Assembly (NCBI GenBank): GCA_963932465.1
Contig: OZ010792.1
Span: 15,703,701 to 15,767,700, forward strand
Length of the DNA: 64,000 nt
Source of the DNA: Maratus speciosus
Taxonomy: Eukaryota > Arthropoda > Arachnida > Araneae > Salticidae
Direction of reading: 5' to 3'
Below are positions 9,947-21,119 of the stretch, piece by piece (position 1 is the stretch's first letter; every line of letters begins with the position of its first letter). The notes below the pieces were generated by a model, which was not told where the DNA came from, did no database searches, and saw nothing but the letters and a program-made list of their open reading frames with translations. A program made the translations under genes and the position numbers.

Positions 9947-10729
9947 TTAAGGGGTCTCAGGAGTCTTACTTTATACTTTATATCACTTATTATTATTTTA
10001 CTTTATATCACATTACATTTTTTTCTCAGTCTCTGCAATACATAAATGCATAAAATTTTAATACACACAACCTAATATCTCTTCTATTTAAAAGAATTTT
10101 TTTTAATATTCTATATTGAATTTTTTTTTTTTTTTATGTTTAATTTTGATAAACATTTTAAAATTATTTTTTGAATTGCATGCACTGCGCGCAACATTTT
10201 TCACAAACTAATAAATCAATTTGCATGAAACTTGGTAAATATCTTCATTTTAAGGTAAAAAATAACTTATACTTCAAATTTAGTATTATAATTGCATTGA
10301 TTATTTAAAATTGGCAATTTTTCTGTAAAATAATGCATTTTTTTCAAAATTTTAGAATTTAAACTTAAATTTCAAATAAAATAAATAAATAAATTTCTTT
10401 GAAATGAAGTATACGCTTAAGGTACATTAGTTTTACATCATTATCAATATTTTTGGGGGCTCTTAAATCAATAGTTTTGCAACAGTCTTGAGCGCAGTGC
10501 ATGCAAATCAAAAAATAATTTTAAATTTTTTATCAAAATTAAACGTAAAAAAAAATAATAAGATTTCAATATAGAATATTAAAAAATATTTTAAATCGAA
10601 GATATATTAAGTTGTCTATGTTAAAAAAATTATGCAGTTATGTTTTATAGAGACTGGGGAAAAAATTAAATGTCACATGTTACAAAATTGCACCTCCAAG
10701 TAAAAAGTAAGTCTCCTGAGACCCCTTAA
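9947..10729. mobile_element. 783-bp foldback TTAA element, family Z
   Basis: TTAA-GGGGTCTCAGGAG at the left and CTCCTGAGACCCC-TTAA at the right. Inverted similarity continues inward for about 250 bp per arm, including GCATGCACTGCGC against GCGCAGTGCATGC. Non-coding, AT-rich, with a ~290-bp centre. A lone matching terminus sits at 61635-61660. The transcript would fold into a long imperfect hairpin. Confidence 0.85.
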
Positions 10730-10819
10730 ACTTATTTATTGTCTTAAAATTCATATCATTTTTGAAAAGATTAATTGAAAAAAATTATTTTGAAAAAGAC
10801 AAATATTAGAATATTTATT

Positions 10820-12265
10820 CAGGTGGTTCAAAATATTAGAATAGTTCACATTAATTCTCCTTTAATCATCACCAATTCATAACTGGTGGCATCATTGATT
10901 AAATTCAGATGATTTTATTTAAAATCAGTATTCTTTTTGCAGTTTGTTTACTTTTTCGTCTTAAAATGCGTCGTGTGAGTGATATTCCTGAATTTATTAA
11001 ACTTTGTATGGTTGATTTGTATCGGCACGGTAAAAATCAATGTTATATAGTGAATAATTTACATTGTTCGCAATCAAGCGTTAGTAAAATACTAACACAA
11101 TATTCAAAGAATGGAAAATTTCAAAATAATCGCCGAATTGGTGGCCGAAAACCAAAAACATGTGCTAGAGATGACAGGAAACTGAAGCGTACAGTTAAGA
11201 AAAACCGTTTTAAAAGTGTGCGATTCTTGCACCGAAAATGGAAAGAAGATGGAGTTGAAGTTTCTGCATGTACAACATTAAGAAGTCTCCATAAAATTAA
11301 GTTTGAATCTCGTGTTCTCGTGTACCGAAAATAAAACCTCTCATGACTGCAAAACAAAAGCGTATAAGATTGAATTGGTGTAAATCAAGACATTTATGGA
11401 GCGATGAAGATTGGGAAATATATTATTTATTGATAAAAGTATGTTTTGTGTTTCATATGGTAATCAAGGTATTCGAGTTTCGAGAATGAAGCAAGAAGCA
11501 TTTGATAAAGAATGCCTTAAACGTTCCGTAAAATTTGTTGCTAGTGTCATGGTTTGGGGTTGCATGAGTGCAGAAGGACCTGGAAAGTTATGCATCGTCT
11601 ACGAAAAGGTTAACTCTCAGATATATCAAGAAATTTTGGAATATTATATGATTCGATCATCAGAAGATTTATTTAAAGATTATTTGATCTTTCAACAAGA
11701 TTTAGCATCACCGCATACCTCGGTGTCAACTAAGAATTGGTTCCGCCAACGCAACATTAAGATACTTCCTTGGCCACAAAACTCACCAGACTTTATTCCC
11801 ATTGAAACCTTATGGTATATATTGAAGAAAAAACTTCACGAAAATCCTCCTTCAAGTAAAACTGAGTTAGTGGCACGTATAAAGTCTATTTGGGCTAATA
11901 TTGCTAGAAATGTTTGTAAACACCTTGTATATAGTATGCAAGATCGATTGTACGCTGTTATGAAAGCTAAAGGGGATTCTACACAATATTAACTACCATT
12001 TACTTCATATTCATAAGGTAATATTGTTGCGTAAAATAAAATATACTAATATTTTGAACCAATCTAAATTTTATTCTAATATTTTGATGTGTTTCAGAAA
12101 GCTGAATTTAGTGTACTGTATTTTATATAAAATCTTATCTACACATTCCAGATTTAATTTATAAGAAATTTAATTGCATTTACTTAGTATCAAAAATAAA
12201 TAAATGAAAAATAATTTTATCTTATTGCTTTTTCTCAATTATTCTAATATTTTGAATATCAGCTG
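10820..12265 (+). mobile_element. Tc1-like DNA transposon, degenerate
   Basis: Terminal repeats CAGGTGGTTCAAAATATTAG (left) and CAGCTGATATTCAAAATATT (right, reversed) frame a Tc1-type transposase relic. Extra copies of the CAAAATATTAGAATA word lie at 10803 and 12046-12085, so the ends have an inverted/direct repeat layout. TA follows the right end; at the left the expected TA reads TT. About 1.45 kb. Confidence 0.85.
10909..11992 (+). pseudogene. Tc1-family transposase (DD34E type), two frameshifts
   Basis: Catalyses cut-and-paste transposition at TA when intact. The first frame (10909-11334; likely start ATGCGTCGTGTG at 10966) carries a paired-type helix-turn-helix N-terminus (YRHGKNQCYIVNNLHCSQSS) and a GRKPKT basic linker. 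Coding then shifts near 11325 into a segment with PLMTAKQKRIRLNWCKSRHL. A second shift near 11415 leads into the frame that ends at 11992. That frame holds FIDKS (first Asp), VMVWGCMS, FQQDLASPHT (second Asp) and SPDFIPIETLW (final Glu), ending MKAKGDSTQY. All three catalytic acids are still present, so the two indels are the main visible defects. About 345 codons in total, the usual Tc1 length. Clearly a transposon gene, non-functional as it stands. Confidence 0.9.
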
Positions 12266-12689
12266 TATATAACTTGATGGACTACCTATTTGCTAAGCAA
12301 CTTAACATTCACTATAACGGTAAAGTGACCTGCAGGTGCAATAGGGAGCCATTTAAAGAAAAAATTGTTATCTGTAGTAAAGATACATGAAAATAAAAGG
12401 AAACTAAAAATTCTGAATAAAAAAATATTGATAAAATGTATTAGGTGATTTAAATAGTTTAAAATTAAAAAATGAAAAATAAAGAAGTTTTAAAAATAAA
12501 AAGTTTTCATTAGTTAAAAAAAAAAAAACAGACAAAAAAGCTGCTGAGTATCGACCCATCTAAAAACTAGTATGTTGTGGTCATAACAAAACTTTCTTCT
12601 ATATAAATCACGTCAATTAAATCATTTAAATAGTACAAGAAACTACATCAATTTAGCCGCCATTCACACCAAAGCATATCTGAATTTGA

Positions 12690-13450
12690 AGTTTGATTAA
12701 AATTTGTGCATTAGTGCTTGAGATAGAGCTACAGCGGAAATTCTGAAAAATATAGCATAGCAGTGCTACCTGTTGAGCGATTTACACCAAAACATAAACA
12801 GCACTAATTGATATCAAGTTATACCTGAATCTGAAGTTCGTTGAAAATCCAAGCATTAGTTCTTGAGATTATATATTGCAGAAATCGCAAGAAAAAAAAA
12901 ACAGCATAGCAGTGTCACCTGATGAGAGATTTACACCAAACTGTATAAAATGTCACTTCATGTCAAGGACTAACTGATTCTGTAGTTTGATGAAAATTCG
13001 TGCATTAGTTTTTGAGATACATCTATAGTGGAAATTCTGAAAAATGCGACATAGCAGCGCCACCTGTTGAGCCATTTGCACCCAAACAGAAACAGCACTA
13101 ATTCATATCAAGGTATAGCTGAATCTGAAGTTTGTTGAAAATCCAAGCATTAGTTCTTGAGATAGAGCTATTGCGGAAATCGTAAATAATGCAGTATAGC
13201 AGCGCCACCTGTCGAACGATTTACACCAAAATGTATAAAACTTCAATTGATATCAAGGAATAACTGAATCTGAAGTTTGATGAAAATCCGTGCATTAATT
13301 CTGGAGATTAGCTATTGCGGAAACCATAAAAAATGCTGCACAGCAGCGCCACCTGTTGAGCTATTTACACCAAAAACTAATCAGGTCCAGTTTATATCAA
13401 GTTTCTAAGTTTTGTGAAATTCCGTGCATTAGTTCTTGAGATAGATCGCC
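12690..13450 (+). repeat. ~144-bp tandem array, five units
   Basis: The words GCATTAGTTCTTGAGATAG, GCAGCGCCACCTGTTGAG and TTTACACCAAAA recur at spacings of about 141, 151, 145, 144 and 135 bases. The array ends in AGATCGCCCACAAAATG and a GACAGAGTGACAGACAG run at 13486-13502. Similar lead-out sequences occur at LINE or Helitron ends in arthropods, but I cannot assign a family. Confidence 0.85.
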
Positions 13451-13922
13451 CACAAAATGTTTGTCACATATAGACTCACAGAATGACAGAGTGACAGACA
13501 GATATTTTCTAAAAACCATCAAATCGTGTTCAGGACATTCTAAAACGTATAAATCCGTCGAAAACTGGAAGTCGAAAATTTTCACGAATCCAATACTTTC
13601 TTCTTGTAAAGATAGAAAAATGTAAAAAAGAGTCTATGTAGAAACCATACATTTAAAATTTAAGAAGTTAAAGATGCTCCAATAGCGGTTTAACTCTATA
13701 GAATAAGATTTGTTTTTATTAGTCATTAAATAAAGTGATTATGTATACGTAAATCAAGGGATGTCAATTAAAAATGTTGTATTGAATTGCGAGAATGAAG
13801 GATGATTAAACGAAACTGTTGACAAAGAATTCTCCGAAAATAAAGCAGCCCCTAATTTCCTGCTAGAGGCTACTTTTAAAACTACCTTTTTACCCTGGAA
13901 TGCTTCGTCCTTGTTCAATCAT

Positions 13923-14560
13923 TTAACCCTTTGAGTGCCAACATGATATTTAGAGAATTAGCTACATGTGCCACGCTGCTAGAGAAAAGTAGAAATTAAA
14001 ATATATAAATATATATATATTTCTTAGTTAAATTCGGAACATTTTATTTAAGAAAAGTATTTCAAAAACAAAAAATAACTGTTACAATTCCAATAAATAT
14101 AATAATTTCAACATAAGTGACAATAACCTAGAATCATGAAATAGAGATCGTATCGTATTTTTTAGATTTCTTATAAATACACGCGCGGAATAAAAAAAAC
14201 AATAAACAAGAATCGGCAAGTATAAAATAGAGATCGTATTAGCCGATGCATGAGCCAGGAGCGCGACAGCGTTCCTGGCATTTTCGGCCAGTGTATTGAC
14301 AGGTTGGCGAGTGGTCAGGAAAAAACACAGTCAAAAAAGGTGTTAAATACCAGTATTTTTTAAAAGAGAAATTCGACTTGTTTAATCCCTTTATATTATT
14401 GGAAGAATTTTCTAGAAGAAAATACTGGTAGTTCCCATTTTTTTACTGTGTTTTTCCCTGACCACTCGCCACCCTAATTGAGGAGCGCAATCGCATTCTT
14501 GGCATTTTCGGCCAGTGTATTGAAGAACGCGATCACGCTTCTTGGCACTCAAAAGGTTAA
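13923..14560 (+). mobile_element. TTAA-flanked element BB with terminal minisatellite
   Basis: TTAA-CCCTTTGAGTGCCAA and TTGGCACTCAAAAGG-TTAA are inverted ends. Near the right end, units with GGCATTTTCGGCCAGTGTATTGA and GAGCGCGA-CGC-TTCTTGGC repeat about two and a half times. One is split by the nested MITE 14300-14476. The terminus-linked array resembles family U. Confidence 0.75.
14300..14476. mobile_element. hAT-like MITE nested in BB
   Basis: Ends GGCGAGTGGTCAGGAAAAAA and its reverse complement give inverted repeats of about 30 bp starting CAGG. ATTGA is found on both sides. The interior has ATACCAGTATTTTTTAAAAG, TTGACTTGTTTAATCC-like and AAAATACTGGTAGT boxes: the shared core. Confidence 0.75.
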
Positions 14561-14652
14561 TGATCCTACAAAATTTGGCTCCATATTATTAATTAGATCG
14601 CGCTACAGAAAACAATGAGTATTGTTAGTTAGATATGGCCACTTTCTCTCTC

Positions 14653-14655
<3 letters not shown>

Positions 14656-14702
<47 letters not shown>
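14656..14702. repeat. TA dinucleotide microsatellite
   Basis: An unbroken TA run of about 45 bases preceded by TCTCTCTCTG. Frames of repeated Ile/Tyr across it are artefacts. Confidence 0.95.
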
Positions 14703-14705
<3 letters not shown>

Positions 14706-15211
14706 TATAGGTATAGATTGCTGCACTAAACATTTTTGTTAAAAATCTAGTTATAATATAGTTTTTCTTTTTCACACCAGATGGCAGCAATGTTTTGGTT
14801 TCCGGCCACATGTTTTAACAGTCTTAAATCTGATTACATCCTCACATGTAATAATATTGTGGGTCAAATTTCTGAAGTTTTGGATTTGTCTATAATTGAG
14901 GTATTGTGCTCTAATCATTTTTCAATTTTTAATATTTTCTGTGGATGTGTATCTGTCTTTAGACCTCTTATTTTTTATCATTTATTTTTTTATGATGCGC
15001 TATTAGGATCAAAATTTTGTCATTTTAGGCTTAATGCCAACAAAATTGGATGAAATAATGCATCTTCACTATAAATTAACCTGCAAGCTCCTCTGATTAT
15101 TCTGTGGGTTATTCATAGTTTCTTATTTTACATACTGGTTTCCTAGGTTCATATCTTGTTCATCTTTAGAATTTTACCTATTTGTTCATATATTTGTGAT
15201 GTCATCTTTAT

Positions 15212-15276
<65 letters not shown>

Positions 15277-15292
15277 AGAGAGAGAGGGGAGA
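15212..15292. repeat. Compound TA/GA microsatellite
   Basis: TA repeat (about 15212-15236) passes into a GA repeat to 15275 and an imperfect GA/GGGA stretch to 15292. Confidence 0.95.
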
Positions 15293-15359
15293 GAGATTTG
15301 CGGTTGGAAAACATTTTATGCAGGTTTGTATAATGTTATTTTGAAATTTATTTAAACAG

Positions 15360-16170
15360 ATTTTTGGACTTATTAGAAAAATGACGGAAACTGAAATGTA
15401 GAATAACAGTTAATAATATTTTTAGTTCTCTTGAGCATTATGCATATGTTATGGCTGTTCCAAGTAATTCAAACACCACACAAAAAAAAAAAAAAATATT
15501 TTTTTTTTCTGTTGAAATCTAAATTTACATACAAACTCTATTGATTAATGTGAAATATTTGACGTCATTTATTTGTTTATTTATTTTTTATTTAACATAA
15601 CCCAGACGTTCCCCAAAACAAATTCAGTATGTGTACTTTTAAATCATTAAAAAACTCTCATAAATATATGGAGGTTTACGGTTTTGCTTCTGTAATCTAC
15701 TACACATACGTCGCTCTTTAAATTGATATTCTGTTTCTGTTTGTAAAAATCAACAGGCAAAATTTAATTTATGAATTTTTTTTTTCTAATGAATAAATTT
15801 TCATAATAATCTGTGTTATTGAACATCTTCTTGTTTTCACATCACTGCAGAAAACCATCAAAGACTTTTTGATTTATTTACTAAATGAATCGGTAATAAT
15901 AGAGAAATTTTAATTAAATATTTCCCAGTCTAAGAGTTCGTTTATTAAATGTCTAACGTGATTGCGAAATATCATTGGTATTATTAGAGACATAAAAGAG
16001 AAGATTAAATAAGAATTCTTAGAAATACGTTTGTAATGTAATTGAATTTTCTCTAATACCCTATTGGTTAATTTAGCTTAGATAACAAAAGTAAATTTCA
16101 TTAAAATGTCATTCTAATTCCTCGTTGCTTAATGAAATTTTATTATCACGAAATCTAAACATTCATAAGG
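15360..16170. other. Gene-free AT-rich stretch with one old diverged repeat
   Basis: No gene seen. The block 15890-16170 (TTTAATTAAATA...TAAGAATTCTTAGA...GCTTAATGAAA) resembles 34120-34400 with heavy divergence, implying an ancient repeat or duplication. Confidence 0.5.
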
Positions 16171-16275
16171 TTCATGTGTGAAATAATAGCACATATGAAT
16201 CCTTTATATTTACAGAAATGTCAGTTACTTTTTCTGTCTTTTACTGCTCTTGTATGGCAATTACTTTTTCATAGT

Positions 16276-16469
16276 TTAACCCAGGGTTGTCAGTTTTGCC
16301 TCCATTTTCATTTCAAATTCACACCGGAAACTTCGAAAGAAGAAATTTTATTTTATGTAATCCCGAAATGTTCGGTATTAAATAAAACAAAATGTACTAT
16401 CTTTAATTTCTGGTGTGAATTTGTATTTTCTGAATTAAAAGGGAGGCCAAGCTGACAACTTTGGTTTAA
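16276..16469 (+). mobile_element. TTAA-flanked MITE, family CC
   Basis: TTAA with CCCAGGGTTGTCAG at one end and CTGACAACTTTGG at the other. The core is bracketed by TCACACCGGAAACTTC and AATTTCTGGTGTGAA. TTAACCCTTTATCGGG follows directly, so a further decayed TTAA element probably begins at 16466. Confidence 0.8.
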
Positions 16470-16880
16470 CCCTTTATCGGGCCAGTCAATTGTGTGGTTG
16501 AAATGTTGAAAAGATTTAATGCCACAAGAATCTACAAACAAATTGATATGAAAATGTAAATTCCTTATCGTCGTCCCGTGTGTTATTAAAATAAAATATT
16601 TTACTAAAAAGTCCGGTGCGACTCGATCAGTTTTCAATAAAAATTAAACGGGAAGTACGGCTTGTTTACAATCGAAAAATTTGACAGTTCGAACAAAGTA
16701 CATTTTTTTAAAGCAGTTTTATGTACTGCATTTATATATTTTAGAAAACATGTATAAAAACATTAAAAGTGTGTTAATTGAAATAGTGTCCGAAAACTTC
16801 CATTGCATTAAATACAAAAATTTGACATTTCGAAACAACATACATTTTTGAAAAACTGTTTTATGCATTCTACTTATGTA

Positions 16881-17441
16881 CAGGGCGTCCATAATTAAAC
16901 GACCCTACTTTAAAATATCCTCAATACGAAAGTATCGGTCAGAAAGTTGTGAAATTTTGTGTCGGACATAAAGAAAGAATGGGAATTTGTTTGAGCGAAA
17001 AAAAAATTCAGTTCAAAATTTCGCCATCAGAGGGCGTTTTTTAATAAATTACACATTTAGGCCCCGCCCACTGAATACTAGACCTAAGCTCTGAGAAAGA
17101 AAATGGCGGCTTTTGTAGGTGAATTTTTTTTTTCAGAGTTTGTACGGTCCGTTCAGTTCGAACACCAATGATTTTTAAAATATCTTAAACTTTATTTTTT
17201 TCAGGGTGCGGTCTGTATATTTGTATTATTTAATCTGAGAAAAATAAAGCGTAAAAACTTTTTAAAATGTGTAATTCACTAAGGAAAGCATCTGGTGGCG
17301 AAATTTTGAACTAAATTTTTTTTTCGCTCAAACAAATTCCCATTCCTTTATTATGTCCGACACAAAATTTCACAATTTTCTGACCAATAGTTTTGTCTCT
17401 AGACAACTTTAAAGTAGGGTCGTTTAGTTATGGACACCCTG
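16881..17441. mobile_element. mariner-type MITE with a family-G insertion
   Basis: TA-CAGGGCGTCCATAATTAAAC and GTTTAGTTATGGACACCCTG-TA are inverted ends of about 35 bp. The next inner blocks (GGAATTTGTTTGAGCGAAAA and reverse complement) extend the arms to about 160 bp. The arms are separated by a partial family-G copy at 17063-17275. Confidence 0.85.
17063..17275 (+). mobile_element. Family-G MITE fragment, nested
   Basis: Starts CCCCGCCCACTGAATACTAG and carries AAAATGGCGGC, a GTACGGTCCG word and the TTTAATCTGAGAAAAATAAA centre. The right end is missing or rearranged. Confidence 0.6.
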
Positions 17442-17478
17442 TATTTCAGAAAACATGTATAAAAGCATTAGAAGTTTG

Positions 17479-17686
17479 TTAACCCCATGGGGACGAGCGA
17501 CACGTATACGTGCCGCATGAAACGTTCAGAATCCTTGTTTTTCCTCACCAGTAAAATTTTACTGTAAAATTTGCCTTATTTAATCAGCGCATTTCCTCAA
17601 TTCAAAAAGACACAAATTTCTGTTTTTAAAAAACGGCGAAGAAAGACTAAAAATTTCTTAAAAGGCTCCCGTTCCGAAGGGGTTAA
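17479..17686 (-). mobile_element. TTAA-flanked MITE, family A
   Basis: TTAA-CCCC...GACGAGCG left end and CCCGTTCCGAAGGGG-TTAA right end. Just inside is CACGTATACGTGCCG, a palindrome kept in all family-A copies. The core is TCACCAGTAAAATTTTACTG, TGCCTTATTTAATCAGCG, then AAAACGGCGAAG. Copies: 26806, 32077, 49974. Confidence 0.9.
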
Positions 17687-17945
17687 CTGAAATAGTGTCC
17701 GAAAACTTCTATATGTAGTGAATGCAAATTAGTAGAAAATCATTCCCTAATTTGAAATACTAATTTTTTAATTTATTCTACTGTACTACTTAAAATCACA
17801 CACAATCACAGAGAGAGGGGGGAGGGGTAGAGAGAAAGAGAGAGTGAAAGATGTACATTCCACGAAAAAAAGGGCACTATTCCAACAAATTCTCTTGGAA
17901 ATCCTCGTATAAAAATGTTTATGGTACCCACCGATTAATTTAACT

Positions 17946-18113
17946 CAAGGCTCGCAGCGTTCCTAAAATTTTCGCACTTTGCTACCAGTATTTTAAATAA
18001 GAATTCTTCGTGGTAGATTCCTTTAACATCTGTAATAGAATTATACAATAAAGATTATCGTTTTAAACTAGTGGTATTAAAATGCGAAAATTTTAGGAAC
18101 GCTGCGAGCCCTG
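17946..18113 (+). mobile_element. hAT-like MITE, family O
   Basis: Inverted ends of about 40 bp: GGCTCGCAGCGTTCCTAAAA, TTTTCGCACTTTGCTACCAG. A reverse-oriented sister is at 20708-20875. The CAGGG-type start resembles hAT termini. Target repeats are not clear. Confidence 0.8.
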
Positions 18114-18154
18114 TTAACCCCTACTAATTCCTTAACAAAAACATGTTGCATTAT

Positions 18155-18290
18155 TGTTAACGTTGACGTATAATATTTCGTCGATGTTATAATAACGTTG
18201 ACGTATAATATTACGTTGACGTTATAATGACGTTGGCATTATAGTAGCGTTATAATAACGTTGTTCTAGACGTTATTATAAACGTTGTAC
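18155..18290. repeat. Clustered AACGTT/ACGTTATAA repeat
   Basis: AACGTTGACGTATAATATT and variants with ACGTTATAATAACGTTG recur about six times in 135 bases. The words are self-complementary, so the block can pair in many registers. It is locally rich in CG dinucleotides compared with its surroundings. Confidence 0.75.
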
Positions 18291-18358
18291 TTAATTGTTT
18301 CTTAAGGAATCGCCTATGCATAGAAATTGCCCAAAAAGAGCATTTTTACCACTAACAC

Positions 18359-18634
18359 ACAGCCCCTTGAATACGAGGCCTGAACGCTGACACAAAAACG
18401 GCAGCTTCCGAAAAAGGATTTTTTTTTTCAGCGTGTGTACTAATTTTGGTACCAATAATTTAAAAAAGTTTTTTCAGTTTTAATTTTCTGAGATTTTTAA
18501 AGAAGTCAAAAAAATCTTTTATAAAATACCGGTGTCAAAATTTAGGGGACCTTGCATACGTTAAAAAAAAAAATCCGCCTTTGGCAGCCAACATTTTTGT
18601 TTCAGTGCTTAGGTCTAGTATCCAGGGGCCGGTG
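18359..18634 (+). mobile_element. Family-G MITE with perfect 8-bp target repeat
   Basis: ACTAACAC stands on both sides (18351-18358, 18635-18642). Ends carry CTTGAATACGAGGCC and GGTCTAGTATCCAGGGGCC. Internal CAGCGTGTGTAC and ACCGGTGTCAAAATTTAGGG as in other copies. Confidence 0.85.
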
Positions 18635-18855
18635 ACTAACACCTATTTTGACGCCATATTTAGATATTTTTGCAGATTTTACCTTCTTCATAAAATCCTT
18701 CGGTCGTACAGTTTAGGAATAATTCAGGTTTAAATTTATGAACTGGAAGTGATAAACTCATTTCTAGTCATTGCAAAACCCATTGCAATTTCGAAAATGC
18801 GTACATTTTCAATATAACATTCCAAAACAATATGAAGTGCAATATATAATATTTT

Positions 18856-19068
18856 TTAAAACCCCTTGATGGGCGCCGGTATATATTATATACCACCTAC
18901 GATTAATGAAGTTTTACACCAGAAAAATCTTATAAAATTTTACTTTTCTAACTTTGGTGAAAAAAAGCAGTAAAATTGCTTTTACTTATTTTGAAATAGA
19001 ATTTTTCAAAGATTCCGGTGTGAGTTCAACATTACGGGAACACAATCACGTGCCCCTCAAGGGGTTAA
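18856..19068 (+). mobile_element. TTAA-flanked MITE, family D
   Basis: Runs from CCCCTTGATGGGCG to GTGCCCCTCAAGGGGTTAA. Core boxes TTTTACACCAGAAAAATC and GATTCCGGTGTGAG. A TATATTATATACCACC half-palindrome follows the left end. Copies: 34590, 37025 (reverse), 59050. Confidence 0.85.
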
Positions 19069-19211
19069 CAAATGTCGATTTCTAGGAGTCTCAAATATGC
19101 GCATCCGAAATTACGGCTCATTCCACAAATTAGTTTTTGAGTTATACTTCAAAAACTACCTGCATTGAAATCTGTTTGCATCTATTATAGACCGGGAGGC
19201 AGCAGCACACA

Positions 19212-19563
19212 CAATCATCTCATCGGCTTCACGGCTGAAATTTCAGAATTAGTTAAAACCCGATTCGCATAGTAAAACGCAATCGGTCTGCCAAGTCATA
19301 TCTTGGTGGAAAATACCTGAAAATCCGATTTTAGTGGTTGACTCTTAGGTTTACCATTGTGTTTTCCTGACCGCAGTCCTCTATGTTTTCATACATTGGG
19401 TGCAGGAAAACACAATGATAAACCTATGAGTCAACCACTAAAATCGGGAGTTCAGGTGTTTTCCACATAGATATGACTTGGCAGACCGATTGCGTTTTAA
19501 TATGCGGATCGAGTTTTAACTAATTCTGGAATTTCAACCGTGAACTCAATGAGGTGATTGTCT
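19212..19563. repeat. 350-bp long hairpin (foldback)
   Basis: Two arms of about 165 bp pair with only scattered mismatches around a loop of roughly 20-30 bases. Matching blocks include GCAATCGGTCTGCCAAGTCA, GATTTTAGTGGTTGACTC and TTGTGTTTTCCTG. No flanking target duplication is obvious. The RNA from either strand would be a near-perfect hairpin. Confidence 0.9.
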
Positions 19564-19681
19564 ATGGCTTGTACAAATGAATTTAATATTACTAGTTCAA
19601 AATTTTCAACCAAGCACGTTATTTCCATTCTTGAAGTTCAAGAAGAACTCGCCAGATATTTCTCTAGATATTCGAGAAAAC

Positions 19682-20384
19682 AATGGAACTATGAATAAAG
19701 AGGAAATGAAATATCCTTAAAATAGTGAAGCTATAACTGTAACCGCTTTCGCAGTTGTTGATTACCGCCGGTAAAACTTCCATTAGTAAATTTAAGATTC
19801 AGTAGGTTCTGCCTTTTTTCCTCGTGGAGGAAGGTTGAATCTGTGGTTGTCCCAAGGAAATAACGCCATTTTTGTGATCATTTGAGGTCATGCCGGCAAA
19901 AGCCGTAGCGAATACCTCATAGCTTAAATAACTAAATAAATTTAAATAGAAATTTTCTCCTTATTTAAACGGTTTTTGATGCAAAATTTCAGTCATAAAG
20001 CCAAAAATTGATATTCATTTTTGCTGGTGGAAGTTTACTTCGGCGGTAGTCAGGCCCCGAGTTTCCGTCATATTGTGACAACCTAGACAACAGCCTCTCA
20101 GTGTCAGTGGAAAAGATTATAACACCAGGAAAAATTTCCATCAGTAAGAACAAATAAAAAATTTCACCATATTCATGAGAGAAAATTTTCATGGGAAAGC
20201 TTCTTAAATAAGGCAAAATTTTGTATTCAAAATTTACTGGTGGAAGTTTTCTTCGATGGTAATCAGAACTGTTGGTCCTATGTAAAAAATCACCCGCCAT
20301 TTTGTGACAACCTCCTCAGTTACTTCACTCGCAACTTACAGACAATACACTGTATATCTCGTCCTCTTTATTCATAACTCTATT
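19682..20384 (+). mobile_element. Family-E element with 8-bp target repeat
   Basis: AATGGAACTATGAATAAAG and its reverse complement at the ends; GAGAAAAC (19674-19681) and GACAAAAC (20385-20392) flank it. The interior has three to four CCA-GTAAA / TTTACTGGTGGAAG boxes and TTAAATAAGGCAAAATTTTG. Confidence 0.85.
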
Positions 20385-20707
20385 GACAAAACGCCCAAAA
20401 TCGAACGCGCCCGGATATTTTGAACTAGAAAGTGTAATAAAACTTCTTTGTTGTGTGTTTACTTTCAAACATTTTATTTTTATTTTTGGTTTTATCGCCA
20501 ACGAATTTTATTTTCGTGTATCCTCTAAAGGATCAGCCGAATAGCCCTGACTGTAAATAATTTATCTGAACGATGACCACATTTCAGGACGACTCACGTT
20601 TTGGTCAACTGCTTGACAAGTTTGCGAAATAGAGAAATCAATATCCTTTACTTTCGCCAGTCGCCACAGATCAATGTTGTTGCCAGGTAGGGAAAATGGT
20701 CAGATAT

Positions 20708-20875
20708 CAGGGCTCGCAGCGTTCCTAAAATTTTCGCACTTTGCTACCACTAAATTAAAACGATAATCTTTGTTGTATAGTTCTATAATAGATGTTAAAG
20801 GAATCTACCACGAAAAATTTTTATTTAAAATACTGGTAGCAAAGTGCGAAAATTTTAGGAACGATGCGAGCCCTG
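20708..20875 (-). mobile_element. hAT-like MITE, family O
   Basis: CAGGGCTCGCAGCGTTCCTA and its reverse complement at the ends, inverted repeats of about 40 bp. The interior is the reverse complement of 17946-18113. Confidence 0.85.
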
Positions 20876-20897
20876 GGATATAGTAAACGTTGTAGAT

Positions 20898-21112
20898 TTA
20901 ACACTAGAGAGACGGCGAGCTGTCATTTTGACCGCTACCAAATTAATATATTTCGATTCGAACCAAGCATTTCTTTATAAAACTAGTTTAAAAGATACAT
21001 AGATAAAAAAAAAAAAAAACAGTTAAATTAATCAGTTATATGTTTAAAATAAAAATTCTGGTGGGAAATATTTTTATAAATTTGAGTAAAATTCCCCGTC
21101 TTTCTAGTGTAA
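20898..21112 (+). mobile_element. TTAA-flanked MITE, family B
   Basis: TTAA-CACTAGAGAGACGGCGAG to CCGTCTTTCTAGTG followed by TAAA (TTAA mutated). Contains TTCTGGTGGGAAATA. A poly(A) run lies near the middle. Confidence 0.8.
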
Positions 21113-21119
21113 AAAAATA

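Noticed and set aside
12690..13450. CRISPR-like array
   Set aside because: Repeats are tandem without distinct spacers, period about 144 bp, eukaryotic context.
14629..14811. Ile/Tyr repeat peptide
   Set aside because: Product of the TA microsatellite.
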